DNA of 64,000 nucleotides, from contig NZ_FNYS01000002.1 in NCBI RefSeq assembly GCF_900109075.1, positions 310,001-374,000 on the forward strand, read 5' to 3'. Below the pieces are notes generated by a model. It did no database searches. It was not told where the DNA came from and worked only from the letters and a program-made list of their open reading frames with translations. The DNA is from Myroides marinus (GTDB taxonomy: Bacteria > Bacteroidota > Bacteroidia > Flavobacteriales > Flavobacteriaceae). The first letter of the stretch is position 1, and each line of letters begins with the position of its first letter. Shown here piece after piece: positions 9,064 through 17,804 of this stretch. The position numbers were made by a program, and so were the translations under genes.

Positions 9064-9945
9064 ATGAAATTACGATTATTAGCATTCATGCTAACAATTA
9101 TGACTTTAATTAGTTGTGATGATCCATTTAAAAGACAAGACTTCTACTTGTCTAATCCTACTGATAAAGAAATCACAGTATCAATAGACGACAAAGAGTA
9201 CAAAGTAGCTCCTAACGCATTCGAAGTACTAAAACTTAACAATGGCATTCACGAGTTAACATACAATGGACAAAAAAACAGTTTCAACGTATTCAAACAA
9301 AACTCTGGTGGAATTATCAACCCTACATTAGAACCTCACTATATCTTCTCAATGGTATATGCTACAGAAGGTAACTTTGACAAATTTGGTTCTACAGCAA
9401 GAGAAGTAATAATTGATGATGTTTTATATGAAGATAATATCAAGTCAACAAATGCTTTATTCATTGACAACAACCTTTATAGATGTACTTATTTCTTAGG
9501 AGAAGAATACCCAGAAGAACAAATTACTCACGACAAGAAAGCCGTTGGTAACTTTTACAATAAATTCTTTACTAAGAATGAATTTATAGCTTTCTATGAC
9601 GAGGATCTACCAGCGGAAAACAAAGGTTTTCACGAAAAGAATAAAACAGCTGGAGGTGAATGTACCATTACTGAACCAACTGCTCTAGAAATAGTATTAC
9701 CAGATGTACCTCAAGAAGATGTTATCGCATCATATAAAAAAGAGATGGAATTAGTAGCTGAATTTAAAAATTCAACTGATGCTGGAAGACAAAAGGATAT
9801 CCAAAAAGAACTATTTGACTTAGCGATGAGTCGTTCTAAACTAGATATTAATTATAGCAAGCTGACTACTGAACAAAACCAGTCAATGAATGACTTTGTT
9901 CACGCTAGTGGTCGAATCTCAGGAGCAGGGATTATTCAACTATAA
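9064..9945 (+). CDS. Hypothetical lipoprotein
   Basis: A 293-residue lipoprotein with a signal peptide ending in the lipobox LISC (Cys18). The body is hydrophilic, starting with a beta-rich region (YLSNPTDKEITVSIDDKEYK), and has a helical, charged C-terminal third. No known domain was recognised. The residue after Cys is Asp, but Bacteroidota do not follow the E. coli +2 rule strictly. It stands alone. A 10-bp hairpin (9946-9955 with 9970-9979) follows the stop without a T-run. Confidence 0.7.
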   Translation: MKLRLLAFMLTIMTLISCDDPFKRQDFYLSNPTDKEITVSIDDKEYKVAPNAFEVLKLNNGIHELTYNGQKNSFNVFKQNSGGIINPTLEPHYIFSMVYATEGNFDKFGSTAREVIIDDVLYEDNIKSTNALFIDNNLYRCTYFLGEEYPEEQITHDKKAVGNFYNKFFTKNEFIAFYDEDLPAENKGFHEKNKTAGGECTITEPTALEIVLPDVPQEDVIASYKKEMELVAEFKNSTDAGRQKDIQKELFDLAMSRSKLDINYSKLTTEQNQSMNDFVHASGRISGAGIIQL

Positions 9946-9979
9946 ACTCTGATTATGCAATAGGCTCATTAATCAGAGT
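9946..9979 (+). terminator. Hairpin after the lipoprotein gene
   Basis: A perfect 10-bp stem with a 14-base loop starts at the first base after the stop codon. No T-tract follows, so it may protect the mRNA end rather than terminate transcription. Confidence 0.4.
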
Positions 9980-10122
9980 AAATTATACGAGATAGCTCTG
10001 AACTTATAGAAAAGCATACTATCGTATGGTTTTAAGAGAAGTAATAGAAATATGAAGTATAATTAGCTCACAGTAGCGGGCTATTGAACAATATGGGGAG
10101 AATCCATAAACCATATATAACT

Positions 10123-10160
10123 AAAAAAGCGGTGAGGTATTCGTATCTCATCGCTTTTTG
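10123..10160 (-). terminator. Terminator of plsC (bidirectional)
   Basis: A 16-bp stem (10124-10139 with 10144-10159, two wobble pairs) has a four-base loop and poly-A/poly-T flanks on both sides. It is placed just beyond the plsC stop and could also stop plus-strand transcripts. Confidence 0.8.
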
Positions 10161-10169
10161 CTTTGTACA

Positions 10170-10928
10170 TTAATTCTTATTATACTCCATCTCCCATTGT
10201 TCTACAGGAGTATATATCAAATTATAAGCTTGTTCCTTTAGTTGCTTCTTACTGTCCATTGTTAGTCCTTCAGTAACTATGGGTTCATATATCTTAACAG
10301 GTACAACACCAGGATGACCAATTCCCCATACAAAAGGAAAGAAATGTCTCAATTTACCTAATGCTAAAGAAGCTATCGGAATCTGATGATCAATAGCTAA
10401 TCTAAAAGCGCCATCTTTAAAACTGTCTAATATAATAGTTCTATCATCTGTAACTCCTCCTTCTGGAAAAATACATATGCTCAATCCTCTACTCAATCGT
10501 TCTTGTGCACTTTCGAATACCTGTTTCTTACTCATTGCGTCCTTTCTATCCACTAGAATACAAGTGCGTTTATAGAAGAATCCAAACACGGGTAACTTCG
10601 CTAATTCCTTTTTACCAACAAAAACGAAGGGATTATCTTTAACCAATATCAACATCATCATAATATCTAGCATAGAAGTATGATTAGCGATAAACATATA
10701 ACTCTTTCCTTTCTCTAAATGATGTTGCTCCTCGATGCGATACCTCATCCCTATACCATAGAACACAAGGATAGCCCATACTCTAGCAACTTTAAAGAAC
10801 TGTGGATAAGTCTTCTCTGACCTAATCGTCCACAATAAAAATGGAGATAACAATATTATCACTACTACCATCCAGATATAAAACCACAGTCGCCATAGTG
10901 AGCTAAAAAACACGCTAATAATTTTCAT
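10170..10928 (-). CDS. plsC: 1-acyl-sn-glycerol-3-phosphate acyltransferase
   Basis: A 252-residue membrane-associated acyltransferase of the PlsC/LPLAT family that converts lysophosphatidate to phosphatidate. It has N-terminal membrane segments (about 8-34), the catalytic box NHTSMLD (82-88, the NHx4D motif), a substrate-binding FPEGG motif (154-158) and a basic region around VDRKDAMSKK. Length is normal. The gene stands alone with a well-formed promoter (10963-10991) and terminator. Confidence 0.9.
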   Translation of the reverse strand: MKIISVFFSSLWRLWFYIWMVVVIILLSPFLLWTIRSEKTYPQFFKVARVWAILVFYGIGMRYRIEEQHHLEKGKSYMFIANHTSMLDIMMMLILVKDNPFVFVGKKELAKLPVFGFFYKRTCILVDRKDAMSKKQVFESAQERLSRGLSICIFPEGGVTDDRTIILDSFKDGAFRLAIDHQIPIASLALGKLRHFFPFVWGIGHPGVVPVKIYEPIVTEGLTMDSKKQLKEQAYNLIYTPVEQWEMEYNKN

Positions 10929-10962
10929 ATTATGTTGTTCAAATTCTTTCTTATACTAACTT

Positions 10963-10991
10963 CAAAAATAAACAATTCTAACGCCATACAA
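10963..10991 (-). promoter_or_regulatory. plsC promoter
   Basis: Minus strand: TTG (10989-10991) and TATTTTTG (10963-10970), 18 bases apart, about 35 bases before the start codon. Confidence 0.55.
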
Positions 10992-11035
10992 GCATATTAA
11001 GCTATAAAAACAAGGCAAGTAAACTTGAATTCACT

Positions 11036-11043
11036 TATCTTTG
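11036..11043 (+). promoter_or_regulatory. -7 element of trpS
   Basis: TATCTTTG, a full -7 match, 28 bases before the trpS ATG. No convincing -33 element. Confidence 0.45.
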
Positions 11044-11071
11044 CTTCTTTAAAAATAATTAATATCACGCA

Positions 11072-12049
11072 ATGGCTAAAATTCTAACAGGAGTTCAAAG
11101 TACAGGAACTCCACACTTAGGGAATCTTTTAGGAGCTATTCTACCAGCGGTAGAAATGGCAAACAAAAAAGAGAATGAGTCTTTTATTTTTATTGCGAAC
11201 TTGCACTCTGCAACGCAAATTAAAGACGCTAAAACTTTACAAGAAAATACCTATAGTGTTGCGGCTACTTGGCTTGCTTGTGGTGTAGACGTTAATCATG
11301 TAACTTTTTACCGCCAGTCAGATGTACCGCAAACAACTGAACTTACTTGGTACCTAAGTTGCTTCTTTCCATACCAACGTCTAACATTAGCTCATTCGTT
11401 TAAAGATAAAGCAGATGTTTTATCTGATGTTAATGCAGGACTATTTACTTACCCTATGCTTATGGCTGCGGATATCTTACTATACGATGCTGAATTCGTA
11501 CCAGTAGGTAAAGACCAAATGCAACACTTAGAGATTACTCGTGACGTAGCTTCTCGTTTTAACCACCAGATGGGAGAGACATTCGTATTGCCAGAAGTAA
11601 AGATTCAAGAGGAAGTAATGGTAGTACCTGGTACTGATGGAAACAAGATGTCTAAATCTAGACACAATACTATCAATATCTTCCAAACAGATAAAGTACT
11701 TAGAAAAGAGGTAATGTCTATAGAAACAGACAGTACTCCTCTAGAAGAACCTAAAAACCCAGATACATGTAATGTATTTACTATCTATAAATTACTAGCT
11801 ACTCCTGAACAAGTAGAAGCAATGAGAGCGAAATACTTAGGTGGTAACTATGGATATGGGCACGCTAAACAAGAGTTATTCGAACTTATCGTAGAGAAGT
11901 TTAAAGATATACGTGAGAAATACGAATACTACATCAACAACCTAGAAGAAGTAGATCGTTTATTAGGTATCGGTGCTAAGAAAGCATCTGTAATCGCTAC
12001 AGGTACTTTAAATAAAGTAAGAGAAAAACTAGGATACGGAACTAAGTAA
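11072..12049 (+). CDS. trpS: Tryptophan--tRNA ligase
   Basis: A 325-residue class I aminoacyl-tRNA synthetase that charges tRNA-Trp. The HIGH-like motif is TGTPHLGN (11-18) and the KMSKS loop is at 192-196. The GKDQMQHLEITRDVA segment is typical of TrpRS. Length matches bacterial TrpRS. The gene has its own -7 element and a strong terminator, which it may share with the convergent dprA. Confidence 0.97.
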   Translation: MAKILTGVQSTGTPHLGNLLGAILPAVEMANKKENESFIFIANLHSATQIKDAKTLQENTYSVAATWLACGVDVNHVTFYRQSDVPQTTELTWYLSCFFPYQRLTLAHSFKDKADVLSDVNAGLFTYPMLMAADILLYDAEFVPVGKDQMQHLEITRDVASRFNHQMGETFVLPEVKIQEEVMVVPGTDGNKMSKSRHNTINIFQTDKVLRKEVMSIETDSTPLEEPKNPDTCNVFTIYKLLATPEQVEAMRAKYLGGNYGYGHAKQELFELIVEKFKDIREKYEYYINNLEEVDRLLGIGAKKASVIATGTLNKVREKLGYGTK

Positions 12050-12076
12050 TCCTATCTAGTCAAACATAAATATACT

Positions 12077-12108
12077 AAGCCTCGTACGATGTACGAGGCT
12101 TTTTTATT
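12077..12108 (+). terminator. trpS terminator
   Basis: A perfect 11-bp stem (12077-12087 with 12091-12101) with a 3-base loop, then a T-rich run. It lies in the 69-base gap between the trpS and dprA stops and can serve as a shared terminator. Confidence 0.9.
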
Positions 12109-12118
12109 AGACTATCTC

Positions 12119-13231
12119 CTATCTTACCAACTCAAAATACTTACCTGGCAGAGGTCTAACCAAACCTATCATTTCAAGGTTTAGCAGAATACTACTAACC
12201 TTGTATATCGGCAGAGAACAGCTCAATGCAATAATATCTAACAACTCACGATCACACTTACCTAAGATAGAAACTACTAGCTCCTCCTCTCCACTCAAAT
12301 CAACAAACAGCTGGGGCTGAATAATCTTAGGTGCTTTAGATACACTATCCCAACTTAGTGCCTCTATGATGTCACTAGCTGAAGTAAGCAGTTGTGCTCT
12401 ATTCTTTTTGATAACATTATTACACCCTTCGCTCATAATATCACCTACACGACCAGGTACGGCAAATACATCTCTGTTATAATCATTAGCAAAGTTAATC
12501 GTACTCATAGAACCTCCCTTTATTGCACTTTCGATTACTATTGTAGCCTGCGACATACCAGCGACTATACGATTGCGTTGAATGAAGTTTTCTCTATCTA
12601 CTCTACTGTTCACCCAAAACTCAGAAATACATGCTCCTCCGCTCTCATTTATTTTATTTGCTACACTAGTATGGATATCAGGATATACTCTATTAAGCCC
12701 ATGACCAAGCACTGCATAAGTATCCAACCCATTCTCTAGAGCAGCTAAATGCGCAGTAACGTCTACTCCATAAGCTAGTCCACTAATGATAACAGGATTA
12801 TACGGTTTTAGTTCTTCTATAAACTCTTTACAGAGGTCTATACCTCTCTTACTTGGATTACGTGTACCAATAAAACTGATCACCTTTCGATTATTCAAAT
12901 TAAGCTTATCTGAAGTGCTAAAAAACAATATAGGACTATCTTCACACTCTCTTAAAAGTGATGGATACATACTATCCTTATAACTAAAACAAGACAAATT
13001 ATAAGTTTGAATATTCTTGATCTCTTGCTCAGCACGCTTTAAGACTGTTACATCTTGAATATTCTTCCATAGCAAGTATCCTATTCTATGTACAGCACTA
13101 ACTTCTTTTTCTTTTGCCTGAAAAACAGCTTTAGCAGACCCAAAGTACTCTAAAAGTCGCTTAGCAGTAATCGGTCCAATACCTGAAGTGGTCTGCAGAG
13201 CTAACATATATAACAAATCTTCTTCTTCCAT
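12119..13231 (-). CDS. dprA: DNA-processing protein DprA
   Basis: A 370-residue protein that loads RecA onto incoming single-stranded DNA during transformation. An N-terminal helix-hairpin-helix-like region (about 1-60) is followed by the Rossmann-like SLOG domain (about 80-285), with IGTRNPS (121-127), ISGLAYGVDVTAH (149-161) and ENFIQRNRIVAG motifs. A C-terminal winged-helix (DML1-like) domain (about 305-370) completes the three-part architecture of full-length DprA. It is convergent with trpS. Confidence 0.95.
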   Translation of the reverse strand: MEEEDLLYMLALQTTSGIGPITAKRLLEYFGSAKAVFQAKEKEVSAVHRIGYLLWKNIQDVTVLKRAEQEIKNIQTYNLSCFSYKDSMYPSLLRECEDSPILFFSTSDKLNLNNRKVISFIGTRNPSKRGIDLCKEFIEELKPYNPVIISGLAYGVDVTAHLAALENGLDTYAVLGHGLNRVYPDIHTSVANKINESGGACISEFWVNSRVDRENFIQRNRIVAGMSQATIVIESAIKGGSMSTINFANDYNRDVFAVPGRVGDIMSEGCNNVIKKNRAQLLTSASDIIEALSWDSVSKAPKIIQPQLFVDLSGEEELVVSILGKCDRELLDIIALSCSLPIYKVSSILLNLEMIGLVRPLPGKYFELVR

Positions 13232-13395
13232 ATACTTAAATTGATACTTTCAACAACAATTTGTATCTTTAAAAATAGACCTCAAAAACCTATCCAATAA
13301 CGTCGTAACCCGCGTTATTCTTTCAATTCTTTTAGTAATATAACTACCTATGCATAAAAAACTTAGGAGTTATTAAAAATAATTGTGAATATTTT

Positions 13396-13426
13396 TTTGA
13401 TTCACATATTGTTTAATGTAATTTTG
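13396..13426 (+). promoter_or_regulatory. Promoter abutting the SPOR/HU gene
   Basis: -33 TTTG (13396-13399) and -7 TAATTTTG (13419-13426), 19 bases apart. The start codon begins only 6 bases after the -7 element, so the mRNA is probably leaderless. Confidence 0.55.
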
Positions 13427-13431
13427 TCTTT

Positions 13432-14379
13432 ATGAAGATCGAAAAATACATATCAGCTTTACTTTACAGATACCAGTGTGTAATCATTCCTGGTTTCGGA
13501 GCCTTCTTGACTGAGATTAAGTCCTCTTATTACAGTGAGGAGAAGCAATGCTTTTTCCCTCCACAGAAGAGTCTTTCTTTTAATGTAAACATCAAACACA
13601 ATGATGGATTACTAGCTAATCATATAGCTACTGAAGAAAAAATCACTTATGACCAAGCAGTAGAACAAATCAATACTGAGGTAAAAGGGTGGGACTTAGA
13701 GATAAGCAATATAGGTAGACTAGAAGTAGCTAATGTTGGTATATTCACTACTAATGAAGAAGGTGGACTAGTGTTCGAACCTGTATCTGAAAGCAATTAC
13801 TTAAAGACATCTTTCGGTCTGTCTACAGTAATAGCTAGTACAGTGGAGCGCGCTCCTATCATCCCTCTTATCGAGACTGTAGAAGTACCTACAGTTAAGA
13901 GAAATAAAGCATATACTTTCTTAAAGTATGCAGCTGTAGTAACTGTATTAGCGAGTACAGCTAGTGTATTCGTGAATAAAGGATATGAAGCTTATCTAAA
14001 CGATGAATCATATACTGTCCAAAAGAATGTACAAGCTCAAGTTCAAAACAAGATACAACAAGCTACTTTTATCATCGAACCAGCTGCTACAACCATTTCT
14101 ATACCTGTAAAAGCAGAAGAAATAGTAGAAGAAGTTGCTCCAGTAGATGTTAAACCTTACCATATCATCGCATGTGCTTTTAGATCTGAAAACACATCTA
14201 AATCTGAAGCAGAGAAACTTAAAAAGAAAGGTTTTGAGAATGCTATAGCTCTTCCGCGTACTAAATATGGTGTATATCCAGTATCATACGGCGGATACAG
14301 CACACAAGGTGAAGCACAAAAAGAAATGAGAACTATCCATAATACAATCAATATTGATGCATGGATTTTAGTACAATAA
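13432..14379 (+). CDS. CCDC81-like HU domain and SPOR domain protein
   Basis: A 315-residue protein. It begins with two HU/CCDC81-type modules (about 1-60, YRYQCVIIPGFGAFL; and about 62-130). These are related to the DNA-binding HU fold but in Bacteroidota are coupled to SPOR domains. A transmembrane segment lies at about 163-182. A variable linker leads to a C-terminal SPOR domain (about 233-315), which binds denuded peptidoglycan. The cytoplasmic HU-like part would thus be tied to the cell wall, perhaps at division sites (inference). The start is fixed by the conserved opening residues and lies almost on the transcription start. Confidence 0.85.
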   Translation: MKIEKYISALLYRYQCVIIPGFGAFLTEIKSSYYSEEKQCFFPPQKSLSFNVNIKHNDGLLANHIATEEKITYDQAVEQINTEVKGWDLEISNIGRLEVANVGIFTTNEEGGLVFEPVSESNYLKTSFGLSTVIASTVERAPIIPLIETVEVPTVKRNKAYTFLKYAAVVTVLASTASVFVNKGYEAYLNDESYTVQKNVQAQVQNKIQQATFIIEPAATTISIPVKAEEIVEEVAPVDVKPYHIIACAFRSENTSKSEAEKLKKKGFENAIALPRTKYGVYPVSYGGYSTQGEAQKEMRTIHNTINIDAWILVQ

Positions 14380-14392
14380 ATAGTTAAACATC

Positions 14393-14423
14393 AATCCCGA
14401 ACTCTAAAAGTTCGGGATTTTTT
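14393..14423 (+). terminator. Terminator of the SPOR/HU gene
   Basis: A perfect 11-bp stem (14393-14403 with 14409-14419) with a 5-base loop, followed by T. It separates this gene from the thioesterase unit. Confidence 0.9.
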
Positions 14424-14435
14424 GTTGAATGTCTC

Positions 14436-14443
14436 TATATTTG
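14436..14443 (+). promoter_or_regulatory. -7 element of the thioesterase/nuclease operon
   Basis: TATATTTG, a full -7 match, ends 15 bases before the ATG at 14459. Because it lies inside the in-frame extension that begins at 14429, it argues for the downstream start codon. Confidence 0.45.
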
Positions 14444-14458
14444 CCGAAAATATTCACA

Positions 14459-14971
14459 ATGGAAGCAAAATTAGTATCTGAATCAGCTACTTTAATGACA
14501 GACTTAGTTCTACCAGGAGAGACTAACCCACTTAATAATATGTTTGGTGGAGAATTATTAGCTCGTATGGATAGAGCTGCTGGTATAGCGGCTAGAAGAC
14601 ACTCTCGTAGAGTATGTGTAACGGCTTCAGTTAACCACGTCGCTTTTAACAGACCTATTCCTCTAGGAAGTGTAGTAACTGTAGAGGCAAAAATATCACG
14701 CTCTTTTAACACATCTATGGAAGTATACCTAGATGTATGGATTGAGGACAGAGAATCAGGAATTAAGAAAAAAGCTAACGAAGCTATCTATACATTCGTA
14801 GCTGTAGACGATACAGGACATCCTGTATGTATCCCAGAACTTATCCCTGAAACAGACTTAGAGAAAGAAAGATATATCGGAGCATTAAGACGTAAACAAC
14901 TTAGCTTAGTTATCGCAGGAAAAATGAAACCAAGTGACGCTACAGAACTTATAGCGTTATTTAACGAATAA
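14459..14971 (+). CDS. Acyl-CoA thioesterase, hotdog fold
   Basis: A 170-residue hotdog-fold thioesterase (YciA/BACH type) that hydrolyses acyl-CoA. Typical segments are PGETNPLNNMFGGELLARMD (about 19-38), NHVAFNRPIPLGSVV (about 63-77) and a C-terminal extension. The start at 14459 (MEAKLVSES) is preferred over an upstream in-frame ATG at 14429 because the -7 element lies between them. The S1/P1 nuclease gene begins 4 bases after the stop, so the two are co-transcribed although their functions seem unrelated. Confidence 0.85.
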   Translation: MEAKLVSESATLMTDLVLPGETNPLNNMFGGELLARMDRAAGIAARRHSRRVCVTASVNHVAFNRPIPLGSVVTVEAKISRSFNTSMEVYLDVWIEDRESGIKKKANEAIYTFVAVDDTGHPVCIPELIPETDLEKERYIGALRRKQLSLVIAGKMKPSDATELIALFNE

Positions 14972-14975
14972 GAAT

Positions 14976-15764
14976 ATGAAGAAACTATTTTCACTATTAG
15001 TAGTTGCTTTCTTCGCATTACAATCGATGAATGTATTGGCGTGGGGAACTACAGGACACAGAGTTATCGCTGAATTAGCAGAAAGAAATCTGTCTAAAAA
15101 AGCAAAGAAACAATTAAAAGAAATCATCGGTCAACAACAATTAGCATATTGGGCTAACTGGCCAGACTTCTTAAAGTCAGATCCTGCTTGGAAATTCTCT
15201 GATAGCTGGCATTACATTAACTTACCAGGTAATCTAGACAGAGCAGCTTTTGATAAAGAGTTAGCTGATTCTACAGATAAGAATCTATACAAAAGAGCTC
15301 AAATCTTAATCGAAGAGTTAAAAGATAAAAATCTTCCTCTAGCTAAGAAACAAGAAAACTTATACTTCTTAATTCATATCATCGGAGATGCTCATCAGCC
15401 ATTACACATTGGTAGAGCAGATGACTTAGGAGGAAATAGAGTAAAAGTAGAGTGGTTCAAAAAAGGAACTAACTTACACAGTCTATGGGATTCATCTTTA
15501 GTGGACTTCGATAAATACAGTTATACTGAATATGCTACTGTACTAGACGTTCACGGTAAAGATTATAACCAAAAAATTACCAATGGTACTTTAGAAGATT
15601 GGTTATTCGACTCATACACAATGGCTAATAAAATCTACGACAGCGTAGAAGCAGAAGAGTCATTAAGCTACAAATACCACTTTAATCACAAAGACAACGT
15701 AGAGAACCAATTATTAAAAGGAGGATTAAGATTAGCTACAATCTTAAACGACATCTTTAAATAA
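14976..15764 (+). CDS. Secreted S1/P1-family nuclease
   Basis: A 262-residue zinc-dependent nuclease. A signal peptide (1-22) is cleaved before Trp, giving the mature N-terminus WGTTGHRVIA that supplies zinc ligands in this family. Further zinc-ligand segments are LYFLIHIIGDAHQPLHIGRA and the SLWDSSLVD region. Such enzymes cleave single-stranded DNA and RNA and remove 3'-phosphates outside the cytoplasm, probably for phosphate or nucleoside scavenging. It is translationally close to the thioesterase gene and ends in a strong terminator. Confidence 0.92.
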   Translation: MKKLFSLLVVAFFALQSMNVLAWGTTGHRVIAELAERNLSKKAKKQLKEIIGQQQLAYWANWPDFLKSDPAWKFSDSWHYINLPGNLDRAAFDKELADSTDKNLYKRAQILIEELKDKNLPLAKKQENLYFLIHIIGDAHQPLHIGRADDLGGNRVKVEWFKKGTNLHSLWDSSLVDFDKYSYTEYATVLDVHGKDYNQKITNGTLEDWLFDSYTMANKIYDSVEAEESLSYKYHFNHKDNVENQLLKGGLRLATILNDIFK

Positions 15765-15784
15765 GAAATACTCTAATCATATAC

Positions 15785-15819
15785 AAAAGGAGAAGTACGA
15801 TGTACTTCTCCTTTTTTTT
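15785..15819 (+). terminator. Terminator of the thioesterase/nuclease operon
   Basis: A perfect 14-bp stem (15785-15798 with 15802-15815), a 3-base loop and a run of eight T (15812-15819). Confidence 0.92.
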
Positions 15820-15933
15820 GTTTTTATCCTTCCCAAAATCGACAACTCTTGTAAATTAACCATCCTAACTAAGGCAATTCACAATATATCTTCAATACAT
15901 TCTCAAGACAAATTCTTATAGTATTATTTACCT

Positions 15934-15977
15934 AGTGCTAGTACAATGCTAGTATAGTGTAAGTATAGTGCAAGTAC
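15934..15977 (+). repeat. Four phased 11-bp direct repeats
   Basis: Four adjacent 11-mers: AGTGCTAGTAC, AATGCTAGTAT, AGTGTAAGTAT and AGTGCAAGTAC (consensus ARTGYWAGTAY). The period is close to one helical turn, so identical faces of the DNA are presented. A 13-bp arm (15920-15932) in front is repeated inverted behind (15987-15999, 12 of 13). Confidence 0.8.
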
Positions 15978-15994
15978 CAAAACCCCGGTAAATA

Positions 15995-16038
15995 GTACTA
16001 AAACTATACTAGCATTATTATAAAATTATACTCACACT
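15995..16038 (-). repeat. Inverted partner of the 11-bp repeat array
   Basis: Read on the minus strand, the same 11-bp unit recurs in phase. 16006-16016 is an exact reverse complement of the second unit, 16028-16038 differs at one base from the third, 15995-16005 matches at 9 of 11, and 16017-16027 is degenerate. The two four-unit blocks face each other across a 17-base gap. Confidence 0.7.
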
Positions 16039-16360
16039 ATAACGCAAACAGAAACACAAATAGATAGGATATACTATCATGTCGATAATATCCTAACACA
16101 CCTTTAAAACGAAATTACAGGACTTCTAATCAAAGAAAACAAGAAAGAGACAAGAAGATAGGTTAAAGAAAAAATAAGTCTTCATACTCTCTAAAAATCA
16201 AAACGCAGTATACATCTATCGCTATAAAATAAAGAAGTAAAATATCTATAGATAAATAACAGTAAGAAACTGATAAAAGACTGTCTCAGTACAAACTGCA
16301 CTCTACAACAGTGCACTCTCAAAACAATGAAAGATTATAGCTTAGAAATAAAAAGACATA

Positions 16361-16393
16361 AAAAAAAAGCGAAGTGCTGTACACTTCGCTTTT
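16361..16393 (-). terminator. Terminator of the Ser/Tyr-rich protein gene
   Basis: A 12-bp stem (16365-16376 with 16382-16393), a 5-base loop and, on the minus strand, a run of eight T. It lies just past the stop at 16399. Confidence 0.88.
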
Positions 16394-16398
16394 GATAT

Positions 16399-17760
16399 TT
16401 ATCTACTGTAACTTGATCTTGATGATGAAGACGATGAGGATGAGCCTCCTCCTCTACTGTATCCGCTAGAACCGCTAGAGTAACTGCTACTACCTGATGA
16501 TCTACTGTAGCTACTGTTAGAGCTACTTGGGTATGAAGAGCTTCCTGAACTATAATTCGATCTTGAGTAAGATGAATTGCTACTACTAGGATATGATGAG
16601 CTACCTGAGCTATAGTTAGATCTCGAATACGATGAATTACTACTGCTAGGATATGATGAATTACCTGAACTATAGTTAGATCTTGAATAAGACGAATTAT
16701 TGCTAGAACTAGTATTACCAGAATTCCCACTTCTACTATAACTACTACGAGAACTGTTGTTGTTACCAGAGTTAGCATCACCACGACTATATGATGAGCT
16801 ACTAGTACTAGACGTAGATGCGTCTCCTCTGCTATAACTACTACGAGATCCATTTGTATTAGAACTAGAGTCACCACGACTATACGATGCCCCATTAGTG
16901 CTCGTCGAAGAGTAATCTCCTCTGCTATAACTACTACGAGAGCTATTAGTACCTGAGTAAGAATCACCACGACTGTATGACGATCCACTATTACTAGATG
17001 AAGCATAATCTCCTCTAGAACTTGTTAAATCCTTTCTATTATAGTAGTTATCTTCTCCATATCTCGTTCTAAAAGATTGATTAGGATTCTGACGCTCATA
17101 GTAATCTTGGTGTACATCATAATACATACGTTGAGCACGTGTACTGTATCTACTACTAGAGTAATAGTAGTTATTATAATGGTTAATCTGTACGTGAATA
17201 TGACTCATGTATCTATCTGTAGCATACGGTGAGTAATAGTAGTAATAATCTGGGTAATATCCCCAACTCCATGAAGAGTGATATGCTCTATAGTTGTTAG
17301 TCCAAAACAATGTAAACATAGGTGGTCTAGTGATATACACAGGCTCATAAATATAGTTAGGCCCATACAGATATGAATTTCCAACTACTTGCATTAAGAC
17401 TACATTCTGTCTTGTATCTTTTTCTACTTCAATAGTAGCAACATCTTGAAATAAATCTTTACCTAATACTGCTTGGATAACGATAAGGTGTGTTCTACCC
17501 TCCACTAATTCCACAACTCGTAGATAATCTACATAACCATCTCTGTTTAAATCTAGGTTATTAATTCTCAAATTAGGATCATTTAACCTAAATTCGAAAT
17601 CAGGCAAATCCTTAGATTCTCCAAATATAGATGCTACTGCCTGAAGGTCTAAGTTATCACTAATATCATAGCTATTAGCCGTCACTACTGCTCTCTGAGC
17701 AAAACTGAACGTACTAAAAAATGATAAAATAATAATTGATATATATTGTAATACTTTCAT
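16399..17760 (-). CDS. Secreted Ser/Tyr-rich repeat protein
   Basis: A 453-residue exported protein. It has a signal peptide (1-21) and a conserved N-terminal module (about 30-230) containing an EF-hand-like loop (DLNRDGYVDYLRVVE, about 72-86) and Tyr-rich segments. From about residue 255 to the end it is low complexity, built of SSYSRGD/SSYSRSNYSSG-type units. The last part has about 21-residue repeats (SGSSSYPSSSNSSYSR). The N-terminal module occurs in Bacteroidota proteins of unknown role. The tail looks like a surface-exposed, perhaps adhesive or aggregating, region (inference). Repeat identity at DNA level suggests length variation. Confidence 0.75.
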   Translation of the reverse strand: MKVLQYISIIILSFFSTFSFAQRAVVTANSYDISDNLDLQAVASIFGESKDLPDFEFRLNDPNLRINNLDLNRDGYVDYLRVVELVEGRTHLIVIQAVLGKDLFQDVATIEVEKDTRQNVVLMQVVGNSYLYGPNYIYEPVYITRPPMFTLFWTNNYRAYHSSWSWGYYPDYYYYYSPYATDRYMSHIHVQINHYNNYYYSSSRYSTRAQRMYYDVHQDYYERQNPNQSFRTRYGEDNYYNRKDLTSSRGDYASSSNSGSSYSRGDSYSGTNSSRSSYSRGDYSSTSTNGASYSRGDSSSNTNGSRSSYSRGDASTSSTSSSSYSRGDANSGNNNSSRSSYSRSGNSGNTSSSNNSSYSRSNYSSGNSSYPSSSNSSYSRSNYSSGSSSYPSSSNSSYSRSNYSSGSSSYPSSSNSSYSRSSGSSSYSSGSSGYSRGGGSSSSSSSSRSSYSR

Positions 17761-17804
17761 TTCTTTCTAATTGTAAAAAAGTTATTTCTCCTTTATATTG
17801 GCAA

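Larger units (their letters stand above)
15820..16360. other. Non-coding region with phased repeats
   Basis: No gene is visible in this AT-rich stretch between two convergent units. Its centre (15920-16038) holds the phased 11-bp direct repeats and their inverted partner described separately; the rest is featureless. Confidence 0.6.

Noticed and set aside
11000..11072. Trp attenuation leader before trpS, by analogy with asnA
   Set aside because: Only about 28 bases separate the -7 element and the ATG; there is no leader ORF, Trp codon or terminator there.
12392..12739. A 115-codon plus-strand open frame
   Set aside because: Antisense to dprA; composition is not coding-like.
15934..16038. 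CRISPR array
   Set aside because: The 11-bp repeats are directly adjacent without spacers, and no cas genes are present.
16335..17006. A 223-codon open frame on the minus strand overlapping the Ser/Tyr-rich gene
   Set aside because: It is the other frame of the repetitive Ser/Tyr codons (giving long Val/Ile/His runs), runs past the terminator at 16361-16393 and has no family resemblance.
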